DNA of 64,000 nucleotides from Streptomyces sp. NBC_00377 (GCF_036075115.1 NZ_CP107958.1:8060001-8124000); one strand, 5' to 3'. Counted from the stretch's first letter, positions 51,808-60,162 are shown. Notes: generated by a model not told the origin, from the sequence alone. A program made the numbers and translations.

Positions 51808-51844
51808 CGAGGCCCCCGTGACCGCGCAGGTCACGGGGGCCTCG
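51808..51844. terminator. Bidirectional terminator between etfA and EEP gene
   Basis: A perfect 15-bp stem: CGAGGCCCCCGTGAC (51808-51822) and its complement (51830-51844), 7-nt loop. It serves two convergent genes that end at 51782 and 51847. Confidence 0.85.
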
Positions 51845-51846
51845 CC

Positions 51847-52770
51847 TCATCCCAGGCTCAGGGACGCCTGCACCGGCAGGTGATCGCTCGGGTACTGGCC
51901 GCCGACAGCGAAGGGGTCGGTCCACTCCCGGTGGACCGTGACCCCGGGTGTCGCCAGGATCCAGTCGATCCGTTCCCCGTCCGGGACCAGCGGCCGGTAC
52001 CCGTGGAAGGTGGCATACGCCGCGCCGCGCACGCGTGCGGTGTCCCAGGTGTCCACCAGGCCGGCGGCGAGCAGCGCGTCGTGGACCGGAGCGTCCTGCG
52101 CCGTGGTGTTGAAGTCGCCGGTCACCACCAGCGGCAGCGAAGGGTCGAACCGGGCGATCCGCGCGGCGATCAGGGCGGCGCCGCGCACGCGCGCGTACTC
52201 GCTCGCGTTGTCGAGATGGGTGTTGAGGACCCGGAACTGTCGCCCCGCCGCCCGCAGATCACGGAATCGCACCCAGGTCACCATGCGCGGGTGTCCCCCG
52301 CCCCAGGTGTTGGAACCGCGCACTTGTGGCGTGTCGGAGAGCCAGAAGTGCTCGTAGCCGGCCGGGACGAGCCGCCGCGTGTCGTAGAAGACGGCCATCG
52401 CCTCGTCGTCGCCCACGGCGCGGCTGGTGCCGATCCAGTCGTAGTGCGGTCCGAGGTCCGCCTCGATGTCCCGCAGCTGCTGCGGCCGGCCCTCCTGGGT
52501 GCCGATGACGTGTGGGGCCGCCCGGCGCAGCAGGGCGCGCATCACCGGCCGGCGCTGCGCCCAGCTGTTGGGCTTCTTGGCGGACGCGAAGCGGAGGTTG
52601 AACGTCATGACCTCCAGCGGGGGCGCCGGCGCCGGCAGGAGTGTCCCCTGCGTCCGGCTCTCGTGCCGAGCGGCCGAAGCCCCCACCGTGCCGAGCAGGG
52701 GGACGGCGGCGACGGCGGCCACCATGGTTCTCAGCCCCGCCCGCCGGGTGGACCCACTGCTGCCCGTCAT
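51847..52770 (-). CDS. Secreted endonuclease/exonuclease/phosphatase family protein
   Basis: A 307-residue protein with a Tat-like or Sec signal (TRRAGLRTMVAAVAAVPLLG, cleavage near ASAARH). The EEP fold has VMTFNLRFAS, VIGTQEGRPQQLRDIE (Glu), LVVTGDFNTTAQDAPVHDAL (GDFN) and the end IDWILATP ... PSDHLPVQASL (SDH), so metal and catalytic residues are complete. Secreted members act as nucleases, sphingomyelinases or inositol-polyphosphate phosphatases; the specificity is not evident. AGGGGA precedes the ATG. It is convergent with etfA. Confidence 0.92.
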   Translation of the reverse strand: MTGSSGSTRRAGLRTMVAAVAAVPLLGTVGASAARHESRTQGTLLPAPAPPLEVMTFNLRFASAKKPNSWAQRRPVMRALLRRAAPHVIGTQEGRPQQLRDIEADLGPHYDWIGTSRAVGDDEAMAVFYDTRRLVPAGYEHFWLSDTPQVRGSNTWGGGHPRMVTWVRFRDLRAAGRQFRVLNTHLDNASEYARVRGAALIAARIARFDPSLPLVVTGDFNTTAQDAPVHDALLAAGLVDTWDTARVRGAAYATFHGYRPLVPDGERIDWILATPGVTVHREWTDPFAVGGQYPSDHLPVQASLSLG

Positions 52771-52908
52771 GTGTTCCCCTTCGCCTCGTGAGCCAGGATG
52801 AAGGTGTGGACCCCCGGACGGAAGAGGGCACGGGTGCGGCGGTGAACGCAGGGACCACGCCGTGGACAGGGTGTTGACCTGCCGGAAGCCGCACGGATAA
52901 CTTCGCTC

Positions 52909-52928
52909 TACGGATTGTTGATTCCGTA
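52909..52928. promoter_or_regulatory. Palindrome upstream of DUF6986 gene
   Basis: TACGGA (52909-52914) and TCCGTA (52923-52928), 8-bp AT-rich centre, 24 bp before the start codon of the aldolase-like gene. The position overlaps where a promoter would be, so it is a candidate operator. Confidence 0.45.
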
Positions 52929-52952
52929 CAGCGGAAAAATGGAGGGTGTGGA

Positions 52953-54242
52953 ATGGGCCAGGGCCAGCAGGAGACGACGGTCGCGACCAGCCTCGCGGGC
53001 GCCGTCAGCGAAGAGATCAGCGCCTCCCTCGCCCCGGTCGACGCCGAACTCGCCCGCCGCTACCCCGGCGACCCGGGCACGCGCCAGCCCGTCCACACCG
53101 TCTACGTGCCCGGCGACGCCTTCGACGCGGGCACGATCCGCTCCTGGGGCGACAGGGCCCTGGCCGCCCTGGACGAGCACGCCCCCGACGCGGCGTCCTT
53201 CGCCGCCTGCCTCGGCCTGTCCGCCGACCTCGCCGAGCCCGTGTACGCGCGCGTGCGGGCCAAGCTCGAGCGCGAGCCGATCGAAGACCTCCGCGTCGAC
53301 TTCGAGGACGGCTACGGCCCCCGCCCGGACGCGGAGGAGGACGAGACGGCCGCCCGGGCGGCCCGGCTGATCGCGCAGGCGTACACGAAGGGCACCGCCG
53401 CCCCGTACATGGGCATCCGGATGAAGTGCATGGAGGCCGCGGTGCGCGACCGGGGCATCCGCACCCTCGACGTCTTCCTCACCGGCCTGATGGAGGCCGG
53501 CGGCCTCCCCGAAGGCCTGCTCCTCACCCTCCCGAAGGTGACGTACCCCGAGCAGGTGAGCGCCATGGTCCGGCTCCTGGAGGCCTTCGAGAAGGCGCGG
53601 GGGCTCCCGCCCGGGCGGCTCGGCTTCGAGATCCAGATCGAGACCAGCCAGGCGATCCTCGGCACCGACGGAACCGCGACCGTCGCCCGCATGATCCAGG
53701 CGGCCGAGGGCCGTGCCACCGGCCTGCACTACGGCACCTTCGACTACAGCGCCTGCCTCGGCGTCTCCGCCGCCCACCAGGCGAGCGACCACCCCGCCGC
53801 CGACCATGCCAAGGCGGTCATGCAGGTCGCGGCCGCGGGCACCGGCGTACGCGTCTCGGACGGCTCCACCAACGTCCTCCCGGTCGGCCCGACCGAGCAG
53901 GTCCACGACGCCTGGCGGCTGCACTACGGCCTCACCCGCCGCGCCCTGTCCCGCGCCTACTACCAGGGCTGGGACATGCACCCCGGTCACCTGCCCACCC
54001 GCTACGCGGCCGTCTTCGCCTTCTACCGGGAGGGCCTCGCCCGGGCCGCCGACCGGCTCGCGCGCTATGCCGGCCGGGCCATCGGCGACGTCATGGACGA
54101 GCCGGCGACCGCCAAGGCCCTCAGCGGCTATCTGCTGCGCGGTCTGGACTGCGGCGCTCTCGACCTCGCCGAGGTGACCGACGCCACCGGGCTCACCCGG
54201 CCGGCCCTGGAGGGCTTCGCGGGACCCCGCCGAGGGATCTGA
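52953..54242 (+). CDS. DUF6986 / HpcH-HpaI aldolase-like protein
   Basis: A 429-residue TIM-barrel protein of the aldolase/citrate-lyase superfamily. Signatures are DLRVDFEDGYGPRPDAEEDE, GIRMKCMEAAVRDRGIRTLD, RLGFEIQIETSQAILGTDGT (EIQIE with the metal Glu), ATGLHYGTFDYSACLGVSAA (LHYGTFDY) and YYQGWDMHPGHLPTRYAAVF. It matches DUF6986, which is found in actinobacteria near malate synthase or purine-degradation genes, although none is adjacent here. GGAGGG lies 6 nt before the ATG. The reaction is unknown. Confidence 0.88.
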   Translation: MGQGQQETTVATSLAGAVSEEISASLAPVDAELARRYPGDPGTRQPVHTVYVPGDAFDAGTIRSWGDRALAALDEHAPDAASFAACLGLSADLAEPVYARVRAKLEREPIEDLRVDFEDGYGPRPDAEEDETAARAARLIAQAYTKGTAAPYMGIRMKCMEAAVRDRGIRTLDVFLTGLMEAGGLPEGLLLTLPKVTYPEQVSAMVRLLEAFEKARGLPPGRLGFEIQIETSQAILGTDGTATVARMIQAAEGRATGLHYGTFDYSACLGVSAAHQASDHPAADHAKAVMQVAAAGTGVRVSDGSTNVLPVGPTEQVHDAWRLHYGLTRRALSRAYYQGWDMHPGHLPTRYAAVFAFYREGLARAADRLARYAGRAIGDVMDEPATAKALSGYLLRGLDCGALDLAEVTDATGLTRPALEGFAGPRRGI

Positions 54243-54562
54243 CGGCCGCCGCGCAGTAACGCGCGCCACGGGCCTCGGGGGCCCTCTTTTCGGTGTGGGA
54301 CTGCCTTCCGGCGGCCTTCCTCCAAGAAGGCTTCCCTCCCGCGGGGCTTCCCTCCGGCGGGGGCTCCCTTCCGGCGGCCCTTCGCTCCGGGGCTCCCTCC
54401 GGCGCCCGGTCCCCGGCTTTCCCGCTTCCCCCGCGCCGCGCCCGGTGCCGGACTCCTCGGCCGATGAGGCGTCGGCCCGAGGGGGCAGGGATCCTCGCCG
54501 AGGACCGGCAACCGCCGGACACGACCGCGCACCCCTGCCCCACCGCCCCCGACCTGCGTCGA
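54243..54562. other. 320-bp gap with degenerate GC-rich repeats
   Basis: After the terminator at 54270-54290, irregular repeats of CTTCCCTCCGGCGG-like units run from about 54300 to 54420. I see no gene. They may be replication-slippage products. Confidence 0.5.
54270..54290 (+). terminator. Rho-independent terminator with T-run after DUF6986 gene
   Basis: GGGCC (54270-54274), a 5-nt loop, GGCCC (54280-54284) and then TCTTTT. A real T-run is uncommon in streptomycetes, so this stands out. Confidence 0.65.
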
Positions 54563-54952
54563 CTACTGCTGCGGGGTCTCGTACGGGCGCGTGATGATCT
54601 CCATGCCGTGCCCGGCGGGATCCATGAAGTACACGCCCCGACCGCCGTGGTGATGGTTGATCTCACCGGGCTGCCTGCCGTGCGGATCGGCGAAGTACGT
54701 GATGCGGGCCCGTTCGATCCGGTCGAAGGCCGCGTCGAACTCCTCGTCCGAGACGAGGAACGCGTAGTGCTGCATGACGATCGACTCCGCCGGGATGGCC
54801 GCGAAGTCCAGAGTGACCCCGTTGCTGGTGGCCACCGGGACGAACGGGCCCCACTCGGCCCCGACTTCGAGTCCCAGGATGTGGGCGAGGAACTCGGCGG
54901 ACTCCCGGTTGTCAAGGGAGTGGATGATGGTGTGGTTCAGCTCGACTGACAT
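54563..54952 (-). CDS. VOC family protein
   Basis: A 129-residue VOC protein beginning MSVELNHTIIHSLDNRESAE. Motifs: FLAHILGLEVGAEWGPFVPV, MQHYAFLVSDEEFDAAFDRI and GVYFMDPAGHGMEIITRPYE. The His of LNHTI, His of MQHYAF and Glu of MEIITRP are candidate metal ligands in the usual H-H-E positions. GGAGG lies 10 nt before the ATG. It is a single-domain glyoxalase-like protein; substrate unknown. Confidence 0.9.
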   Translation of the reverse strand: MSVELNHTIIHSLDNRESAEFLAHILGLEVGAEWGPFVPVATSNGVTLDFAAIPAESIVMQHYAFLVSDEEFDAAFDRIERARITYFADPHGRQPGEINHHHGGRGVYFMDPAGHGMEIITRPYETPQQ

Positions 54953-55038
54953 GTGTGGAATGCCTCCGTAAGGCAAACTCACGGGCGCCTCCATGCCTCA
55001 CCCAGCCGGTGACCGGCACGCGATGCCGTGGGATCACC

Positions 55039-55776
55039 CTAACCGACGTGCAGGTGTTCCAGACCGGACGCGGTCACCAAATTCTCTTCGGCGAACAGTC
55101 GGGTGCCTTGCTCGCAGAGCCGCGCGTCGGCCCGGGCGCGGGCGCAGAACTCCTCCGGGCTCGCCCCGAACAGTCGACGCAACGCCGCTGACCGAGCAAG
55201 AAGTTCCGTGATCAGGGCGCGCTGCCCGGGATGGCTGCGAGGCAGGCCGTCTCCGTCGCGCAGAACGCCATGGTGGTTCACATATGCGAAAACTTCGAGG
55301 AGGGTCTCGCCGCCCTCCTGCTCGACCCGGAAGCCGGGCTGGGGCAGCAGGACCCGGTCGTAGTTCGGCTCCGTCGCGTCGATCGCGGCGAGCTGCTCCG
55401 CGTCCAGCCAGATGACGAACAACTCCCGCGTGACGGCGGGAGCTTGCACGGGCGACGCGGACAGGTATCCGGCACGGCTGACATGCGCCGAGACGCCGAT
55501 CTCGATGCCCGTCACCCGGGCCCTCACCATCGGGACGGAGGAGACGATCCCGAACTCGCCCATCTTGTAACGCAGTTGGGCGGGGTTGGCGTTGGAGCCG
55601 ACAGCCACGACCGGAGTGCGGCCGGGATGCGTCAGCCGGTCCAGCGGCAACAGCTCGTCGCCGTCGAGCAGTACCGAGCCCGCCGGCCAGGAGCCGGGAT
55701 AGGACAGCGGGTGGTCGCGCGGTGCGTCGGCCAGACCCAGCGCCTCGAGCGTGCGGTGTTCGTCACGGGCCGCCAT
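55039..55776 (-). CDS. Uncharacterised protein with GGCT-like fold signature
   Basis: A 245-residue cytoplasmic protein. The segment TPVVAVGSNANPAQLRYKMG resembles the first loop of gamma-glutamylcyclotransferase-like folds (S/G-N-x-x-P-x-x-L), followed by MVRARVTGIEIGVSAHVSRA and GYLSASPVQAPAVTRELFVI. A helical C-terminus follows (ITELLARSAALRRLFGASPE). I do not recognise a closer family. The start lies 7 bp downstream of the LacI gene's stop on the same strand, so the two are very likely co-transcribed. What links it to sugar control is unclear. Confidence 0.7.
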   Translation of the reverse strand: MAARDEHRTLEALGLADAPRDHPLSYPGSWPAGSVLLDGDELLPLDRLTHPGRTPVVAVGSNANPAQLRYKMGEFGIVSSVPMVRARVTGIEIGVSAHVSRAGYLSASPVQAPAVTRELFVIWLDAEQLAAIDATEPNYDRVLLPQPGFRVEQEGGETLLEVFAYVNHHGVLRDGDGLPRSHPGQRALITELLARSAALRRLFGASPEEFCARARADARLCEQGTRLFAEENLVTASGLEHLHVG

Positions 55777-55783
55777 GGGGGAC

Positions 55784-56821
55784 TCAGCCGGCCGGCGGCA
55801 GCTCGCCCGAGCCGCGTTCGACGAGCCGGGTCGGCAGTTCGATGCGCTCCGGCGTGATCAGCGTGCCGTCCAGCTGTGCGAACAGGCGCTCGGCGGCGGT
55901 ACGGCCGAGCGTGGCCGCGTCCTGGGCGATCACGGTGACCCCCGGCTGGAGCAGGTCGGCGAGCTCGAGGTCGTCGAAGGCCACCAGGGCGACCTGACGG
56001 CTCTGCTCGGCGAGCACCCGGATCACGGTGACCGTCACCCGGTTGTTGCCCGAGAAGATCGCCGTGACCGGGGCGGACCCGGACAGCATCTCCTCGGCCG
56101 CGCGCCGCACCCGCAGGGGGTCGGTGGCGCCCAGCGACATCCAGGCGTCCTCGACCGGTATGTTCGCGTCCTCCATCGCCGTGCGGTAGCCGCGCAGGCG
56201 CTCGGCGGCGGTGTGGATGCGGGGCATGTCGCCGATGAAGCCGATCCGGCGGTGTCCGTGCGCCACGAGGTGGCTCACGCCCTCGTGGGCGCCGCCGAAG
56301 TTGTCCGACAGGACGCAGTCGGCGTCGATCCGGCCGGCCGGCCGGTCCACGAACACCGTGGCGACGCCCGCCTTCATCTCGGGTTCCAGGTAACGGTGGT
56401 CGTCACCGGCCGGGATCACCACCAGACCGTCCACCCGGCGCGCACACAGGGCGAGCGCCAACTCCTGCTCCCGGTCCGGGTCCTCGGCGCTCGAGCCGTT
56501 GATCAGCAGTGCCCCGTGGGCCCGGGCGACCTCCTCCACGGCGCGGCTGAGCGGTCCGTAGAAGGGGTCGGCGAGGTCCTCCAGGACCAGGCCGATGCTG
56601 GCCGTGCGGCCCTTGCGCAGTACCCGGGCACTGTCGTTGCGGCGGAAGCCGAGCGCGTCGATGGCCTCCTGGACCCGGCGCTCCGTCTCGGGAGTGACGC
56701 CCGGCTCGCCGTTCACCACCCGCGAGACCGTCTTCAGGCCCACTCCGGCGCGAGCGGCGACGTCCTTCATGGTGGGACGGTTGCCGTAGCGGCTGTCGGG
56801 CCGGCGCTGCGTCTCGGGCAC
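55784..56821 (-). CDS. LacI family transcriptional regulator
   Basis: A 345-residue regulator. The DNA-binding part is PTMKDVAARAGVGLKTVSRV plus VNGEPGVTPETERRVQEAID (HTH and hinge helix), and the ligand domain has TASIGLVLEDLADPFYGPLS and RRIGFIGDMPRIHTAAERLR. The GTG at 56821 is chosen by family N-termini (PETQRRPDSRYGNRP); an ATG at 56770 would also leave the HTH whole. It is divergent from the ROK kinase gene, and a perfect 12-bp palindrome sits in the gap. It probably represses that kinase and itself until a sugar binds. Confidence 0.9.
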   Translation of the reverse strand: MPETQRRPDSRYGNRPTMKDVAARAGVGLKTVSRVVNGEPGVTPETERRVQEAIDALGFRRNDSARVLRKGRTASIGLVLEDLADPFYGPLSRAVEEVARAHGALLINGSSAEDPDREQELALALCARRVDGLVVIPAGDDHRYLEPEMKAGVATVFVDRPAGRIDADCVLSDNFGGAHEGVSHLVAHGHRRIGFIGDMPRIHTAAERLRGYRTAMEDANIPVEDAWMSLGATDPLRVRRAAEEMLSGSAPVTAIFSGNNRVTVTVIRVLAEQSRQVALVAFDDLELADLLQPGVTVIAQDAATLGRTAAERLFAQLDGTLITPERIELPTRLVERGSGELPPAG

Positions 56822-56945
56822 GATGCGGTGTCCTGTCCTGTCGTCCACGGGAGGTCGGCCAAGCACGTCGTCCGTGACATGGTGCACACGGAGATGCGTG
56901 GGTCCCAGGGGTTGTATGAGGATGTGGCGTCGAGCATAGAGCCTG

Positions 56946-56957
56946 GACAACGTTGTC
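56946..56957. promoter_or_regulatory. LacI-type operator in regulator/kinase gap
   Basis: Perfect palindrome GACAACGTTGTC with the central CG typical of LacI/GalR operators. It lies 98 bp before the ROK kinase start and 125 bp before the LacI start, so it can serve both. Confidence 0.75.
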
Positions 56958-57054
56958 AGATGCGGGAGACACTGTCCACCGCAATCTCCGGCCCGCGCCC
57001 CCACCGCTGGACCGGTCGGCCCTTTTCCATGGTGGAGCGGGAGAACCCAGACTG

Positions 57055-58026
57055 ATGCACACCGACCTCGTGGCCGCGCTCGACATCGGCGGCACCAAGA
57101 TCGCCGGAGCGCTGGTGGGCGGCGACGGCACGATCCTGGCCCGCGCGCAGCGCCCCACGCCCGCACAGGAGAACGGCGACACCGTGATGCGGGCGGTGGA
57201 GGAGACGCTGGCGGAGCTGACCGCGTCACCGCTGTGGGGTCGCGTGCATGCCGTCGGTATCGGCAGCGCGGGCCCCGTGGACGCCTCGGCCGGCACGGTC
57301 AGCCCGGTGAACGTGCCCGGCTGGCGCGACTATCCGCTGGTCGACCGGGTCCGGGCGGCGACCGGGAACCTTCCGGTCGAGCTCATCGGCGACGGCGTGG
57401 CCATCACCGCGGCCGAACACTGGCAGGGCGCCGCCCGCGGTCACGACAACGCCCTGTGCATGGTGGTCTCCACCGGCGTCGGCGGCGGCCTGGTCCTCGG
57501 CGGCCGGCTGCACCCGGGCCCCACCGGCAACGCGGGGCACATCGGCCACATCAGCGTCGAACTCGACGGCGATCCGTGTCCGTGCGGTGGCCGCGGCTGT
57601 GTGGAACGCATCGCCAGTGGTCCCAACATCGCCCGCCGGGCCCTGGCGAGCGGCTGGCTGCCCGGCCCCGACGGCGACACCTCGGCGGCCTCGGTGGCCG
57701 CCGCGGCCCGTGCGGGCGACCCGGTCGCGGTGGCCTCCTTCGAACGGGCCGCCCAGGCCCTGGCCGCCGGTATCGCGGCCACCGCGACCCTCGTCGAGAT
57801 CGACATCGCGGTGATCGGCGGGGGAGTGGGCAAGGCGGGCGAGGTGCTCTTCGCACCCCTGCGCCGTGCGCTCCGCGACTACGCGACCCTCTCCTTCGTC
57901 CAGCGCCTGACCGTGACACCCGCGCAGATGGGCACGGACGCGGGACTGGTGGGAGCGGCCGCGGCGGCGCTGGCCGCGAGCACCGGCGCGGCGGCCAGGG
58001 CGGGGGCCGCGGCGGCGGGGGTCTGA
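57055..58026 (+). CDS. ROK family sugar kinase (glucokinase-like)
   Basis: A 323-residue ROK kinase. The ATP loop is VAALDIGGTKIAGALVGGD, then VHAVGIGSAGPVDASAGTVS and VELIGDGVAITAAEH (Asp catalytic). The zinc/ROK signature is CPCGGRGCVERIASG with CxCGxxGCxE, preceded by GHIGHISVELDG. It phosphorylates a hexose, such as glucose, or an amino sugar in the cytoplasm. Ala/Gly-rich tail residues at the end are low complexity. It is divergent from the LacI regulator. Confidence 0.92.
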   Translation: MHTDLVAALDIGGTKIAGALVGGDGTILARAQRPTPAQENGDTVMRAVEETLAELTASPLWGRVHAVGIGSAGPVDASAGTVSPVNVPGWRDYPLVDRVRAATGNLPVELIGDGVAITAAEHWQGAARGHDNALCMVVSTGVGGGLVLGGRLHPGPTGNAGHIGHISVELDGDPCPCGGRGCVERIASGPNIARRALASGWLPGPDGDTSAASVAAAARAGDPVAVASFERAAQALAAGIAATATLVEIDIAVIGGGVGKAGEVLFAPLRRALRDYATLSFVQRLTVTPAQMGTDAGLVGAAAAALAASTGAAARAGAAAAGV

Positions 58027-58373
58027 CCAGGGGCTGTTGCCGGGGTCTGCGCACGGTCGGACACAGGTGCCGGGCGCAGGGGGTCTGACACAGAGGCGCC
58101 GGACGCCGGTGCGCTTGTCCCGAAGGAACGTTTCGGCACTGAAGGGGGCGTACCGGCGGTGCCCGGCGCAGGCTTCCGGTCCCGGTCCCGGTCCCAGCCG
58201 CCGGCGCTGACGCCCACGTGGGCCGGTGGTGCCGGTGCCTCGCTCGCGGCCGGGAGGGTGGCGGTGACCGGGGGCGGGCCGATCGTGGGGCGGTGACCTC
58301 CGGTCGGCCGATCGTGCGGGCCGATCACCCCGATACGCGTGACCCCGAGCCCGTCGTCGCCGTTGATCCGCGT
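58027..58373. other. 347-bp gap with small direct repeats
   Basis: No gene supported. Small repeats include GGTCCC triplets at about 58180-58196 and two GCCGATCGTG copies near 58279 and 58308. The promoter of the following small secreted peptide should be here. Confidence 0.4.
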
Positions 58374-58568
58374 ATGAAGAAGCGCAGCATGCTCGCCATC
58401 GCCTCCCTCGCCACCGGATTCGTCGTCGCGGCGATCTCCCCGTCGCACGGTCTGGCCGGTGAGGACCTCGACGGACTGAACGTGGGCGACACCCTCAGCA
58501 CACTGGACCACACCATCGCCAGTGACAGCCTGGACGTCGACGAGAACGCCCTGGGGCAGAACGGCTGA
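58374..58568 (+). CDS. Small secreted peptide (64 aa)
   Basis: A 64-residue precursor: MKKRSMLAIASLATGFVVAA is a clean signal peptide, with cleavage near SHGLAG (about residue 28). The mature part is ~36 residues, Asp/Leu/Asn-rich (EDLDGLNVGDTLSTLDHTIA, DSLDVDENALGQNG) and acidic. No cysteines. It resembles small streptomycete secreted peptides of unknown role. It is followed by a strong terminator. A surface or signalling role would be speculation. Confidence 0.75.
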   Translation: MKKRSMLAIASLATGFVVAAISPSHGLAGEDLDGLNVGDTLSTLDHTIASDSLDVDENALGQNG

Positions 58569-58593
58569 CCGACCGGGCACGGACCGCCGAGCC

Positions 58594-58632
58594 GGGGCGC
58601 CGGCACCCCACCGCGAGGGGTGCCGGCGCCCC
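58594..58632. terminator. Terminator after the small secreted peptide
   Basis: A 16-bp perfect stem, GGGGCGCCGGCACCCC (58594-58609) with GGGGTGCCGGCGCCCC (58617-58632), and a 7-nt loop. It separates the peptide gene from the kinase-NUDIX gene. Confidence 0.85.
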
Positions 58633-58718
58633 GGCCTTCGTGCGCCCTCAACGCGAACTGGTTTCCGTGGCAGGGTGGAGCGGGCAAGCCTCAGGGGGCC
58701 AACAGAAGAGGGGGAACC

Positions 58719-59762
58719 GTGACCGTCGTCTGGATCAACGGCGCGTTCGGTGCGGGGAAGACCACCACCGCACGGGAACTGATCGACCTGATCCCGAACA
58801 GCACGCTCTTCGACCCCGAGACCGTCGGCGCGGCACTCCCGCACCTGCTGCCGCCCAAACGTCTCGCCGAGGTCGGCGACTTCCAGGACCTGCCGATCTG
58901 GCGACGGCTCGTGATCGACACGGCGGCCGCGCTCCTCGCCGAACTGGGCGGCACCCTCGTCGTCCCCATGACCCTGCTGCGCCAGGAGTACCGCGACGAG
59001 ATCTTCGGTGGTCTCGCCGCCCGCCGGATCCCCGTCCGGCATGTCCTCCTCGCTCCGGCGGAAACGATCCTGCGCAAGCGAATAGCCGACCGGGAGATCC
59101 CTTCGGACCTCCCCGACGGCGAGATACGGATCCGTCAGTGGTCGTACGACCACATCGAGCCGTACCGTGCCGCCCTCTCCTCCTGGCTCACCGCCGACGC
59201 CCACCCCGTCGACAACGGGGCCCTCACCCCGCGGGAGACGGCCCAGCGGGTCGCCGAAGCCGTCGGCAGCGGCACCGTGGCCGCCTGCGAGATCGTGCAG
59301 ACCCCCGAGCCCACCGCCGAGACGGTGGCGGCCGGGGTGCTCCTCTTCGACGAGCTGGACCGGGTCCTGCTGGTGGACCCGACGTACAAGCCCGGCTGGG
59401 AGTTTCCCGGAGGGGTGGTGGAGCCCGGCGAGGCTCCCGCCCGCGCGGGACTGCGCGAGGTCGAGGAGGAGACCGGGATCCGGCTGGACCAGCTGCCCCG
59501 GCTGCTGGTCGTCGACTGGGAACGGCCGGTCCCGCCCGCCTACGGCGGACTGCGCCTCCTGTTCGACGGCGGCCGCCTCGACGCGGCGGCCGTGGCCGGC
59601 CTGCTGCTGCCCGGTCCGGAGTTGAGGGCCTGGCGGTTCGTCACGGAGGAGGAGGCCGCCGCCCTCCTGCCACCGGTCCGCCGCGAGCGCCTGCGCTGGG
59701 CGCTGCGCGCCCGCGAGCGCGGGGCCGCGCTGTATCTGGAGGCAGGAGTCCCCACCGAGTGA
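58719..59762 (+). CDS. P-loop kinase fused to NUDIX hydrolase
   Basis: A 347-residue fusion. Residues ~1-185 are a P-loop kinase/AAA_33-type domain with Walker A INGAFGAGKTTTARELI, then DPETVGAALPHLLPPKRL and a lid DREIPSDLPDGEIRIRQWSY. Residues ~205-347 are a NUDIX domain with GGVVEPGEAPARAGLREVEE followed by ETGI, the full GX5EX7REUXEEXGU box. The kinase half resembles small-molecule kinases such as chloramphenicol phosphotransferase-like proteins; NUDIX cleaves nucleoside diphosphate linkages. The GTG follows GAGGGGG. Streptomycetes often have this fusion but its substrate is unknown. Confidence 0.88.
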   Translation: MTVVWINGAFGAGKTTTARELIDLIPNSTLFDPETVGAALPHLLPPKRLAEVGDFQDLPIWRRLVIDTAAALLAELGGTLVVPMTLLRQEYRDEIFGGLAARRIPVRHVLLAPAETILRKRIADREIPSDLPDGEIRIRQWSYDHIEPYRAALSSWLTADAHPVDNGALTPRETAQRVAEAVGSGTVAACEIVQTPEPTAETVAAGVLLFDELDRVLLVDPTYKPGWEFPGGVVEPGEAPARAGLREVEEETGIRLDQLPRLLVVDWERPVPPAYGGLRLLFDGGRLDAAAVAGLLLPGPELRAWRFVTEEEAAALLPPVRRERLRWALRARERGAALYLEAGVPTE

Positions 59763-59850
59763 ACGGCCCGCCCAACGGGTGATACGGCGACGGCCGAGGG
59801 GGCGACGCCCTGCGGCACCGCGCCGTCGAGGGGCGGTGCGGCGGAAAGCA

Positions 59851-59910
59851 TCGAGGAACAGCCATGAACAGCCGTGAACAGTCATGAACACCATGAACGG
59901 CCATGAACTG
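59851..59910. repeat. Six near-10-bp phased repeats of GCCATGAACA type
   Basis: Units at about 59851, 59861, 59871, 59881, 59891 and 59901: TCGAGGAACA, GCCATGAACA, GCCGTGAACA, GTCATGAACA, CCATGAACGG, CCATGAACTG (the last two shifted by 1 bp). The TGAAC core recurs roughly once per helical turn. Confidence 0.75.
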
Positions 59911-60131
59911 TGGTGATCGGTGACGTATGGCGGTGGACAGCCCGTCGTGTGCGGCAAGGGCGGGGCCGGATCGGATGCTGCGAGGCCCTGAGCAGGTAGG
60001 GCGTGCGACGATGCCGACCGGCATGACCGCCGACCCGCTGCCCAACGCCCTCTGACCGACCGACCGACCGACCGGCATGACCGCCGGGCCGCTCCACCCG
60101 CCTTCGATCACCTACGGCGGGCGACCGCACG

Positions 60132-60162
60132 GAGGGCCCCGCCCCGCCGGGGCGAGGCCCTC
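60132..60162 (-). terminator. Terminator after the M20 dipeptidase gene
   Basis: Imperfect stem GAGGGCCCCGCCCC (60132-60145) with GGGGCGAGGCCCTC (60149-60162), one mismatch, 3-nt loop. It lies 18 bp past the M20 stop. Confidence 0.7.
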
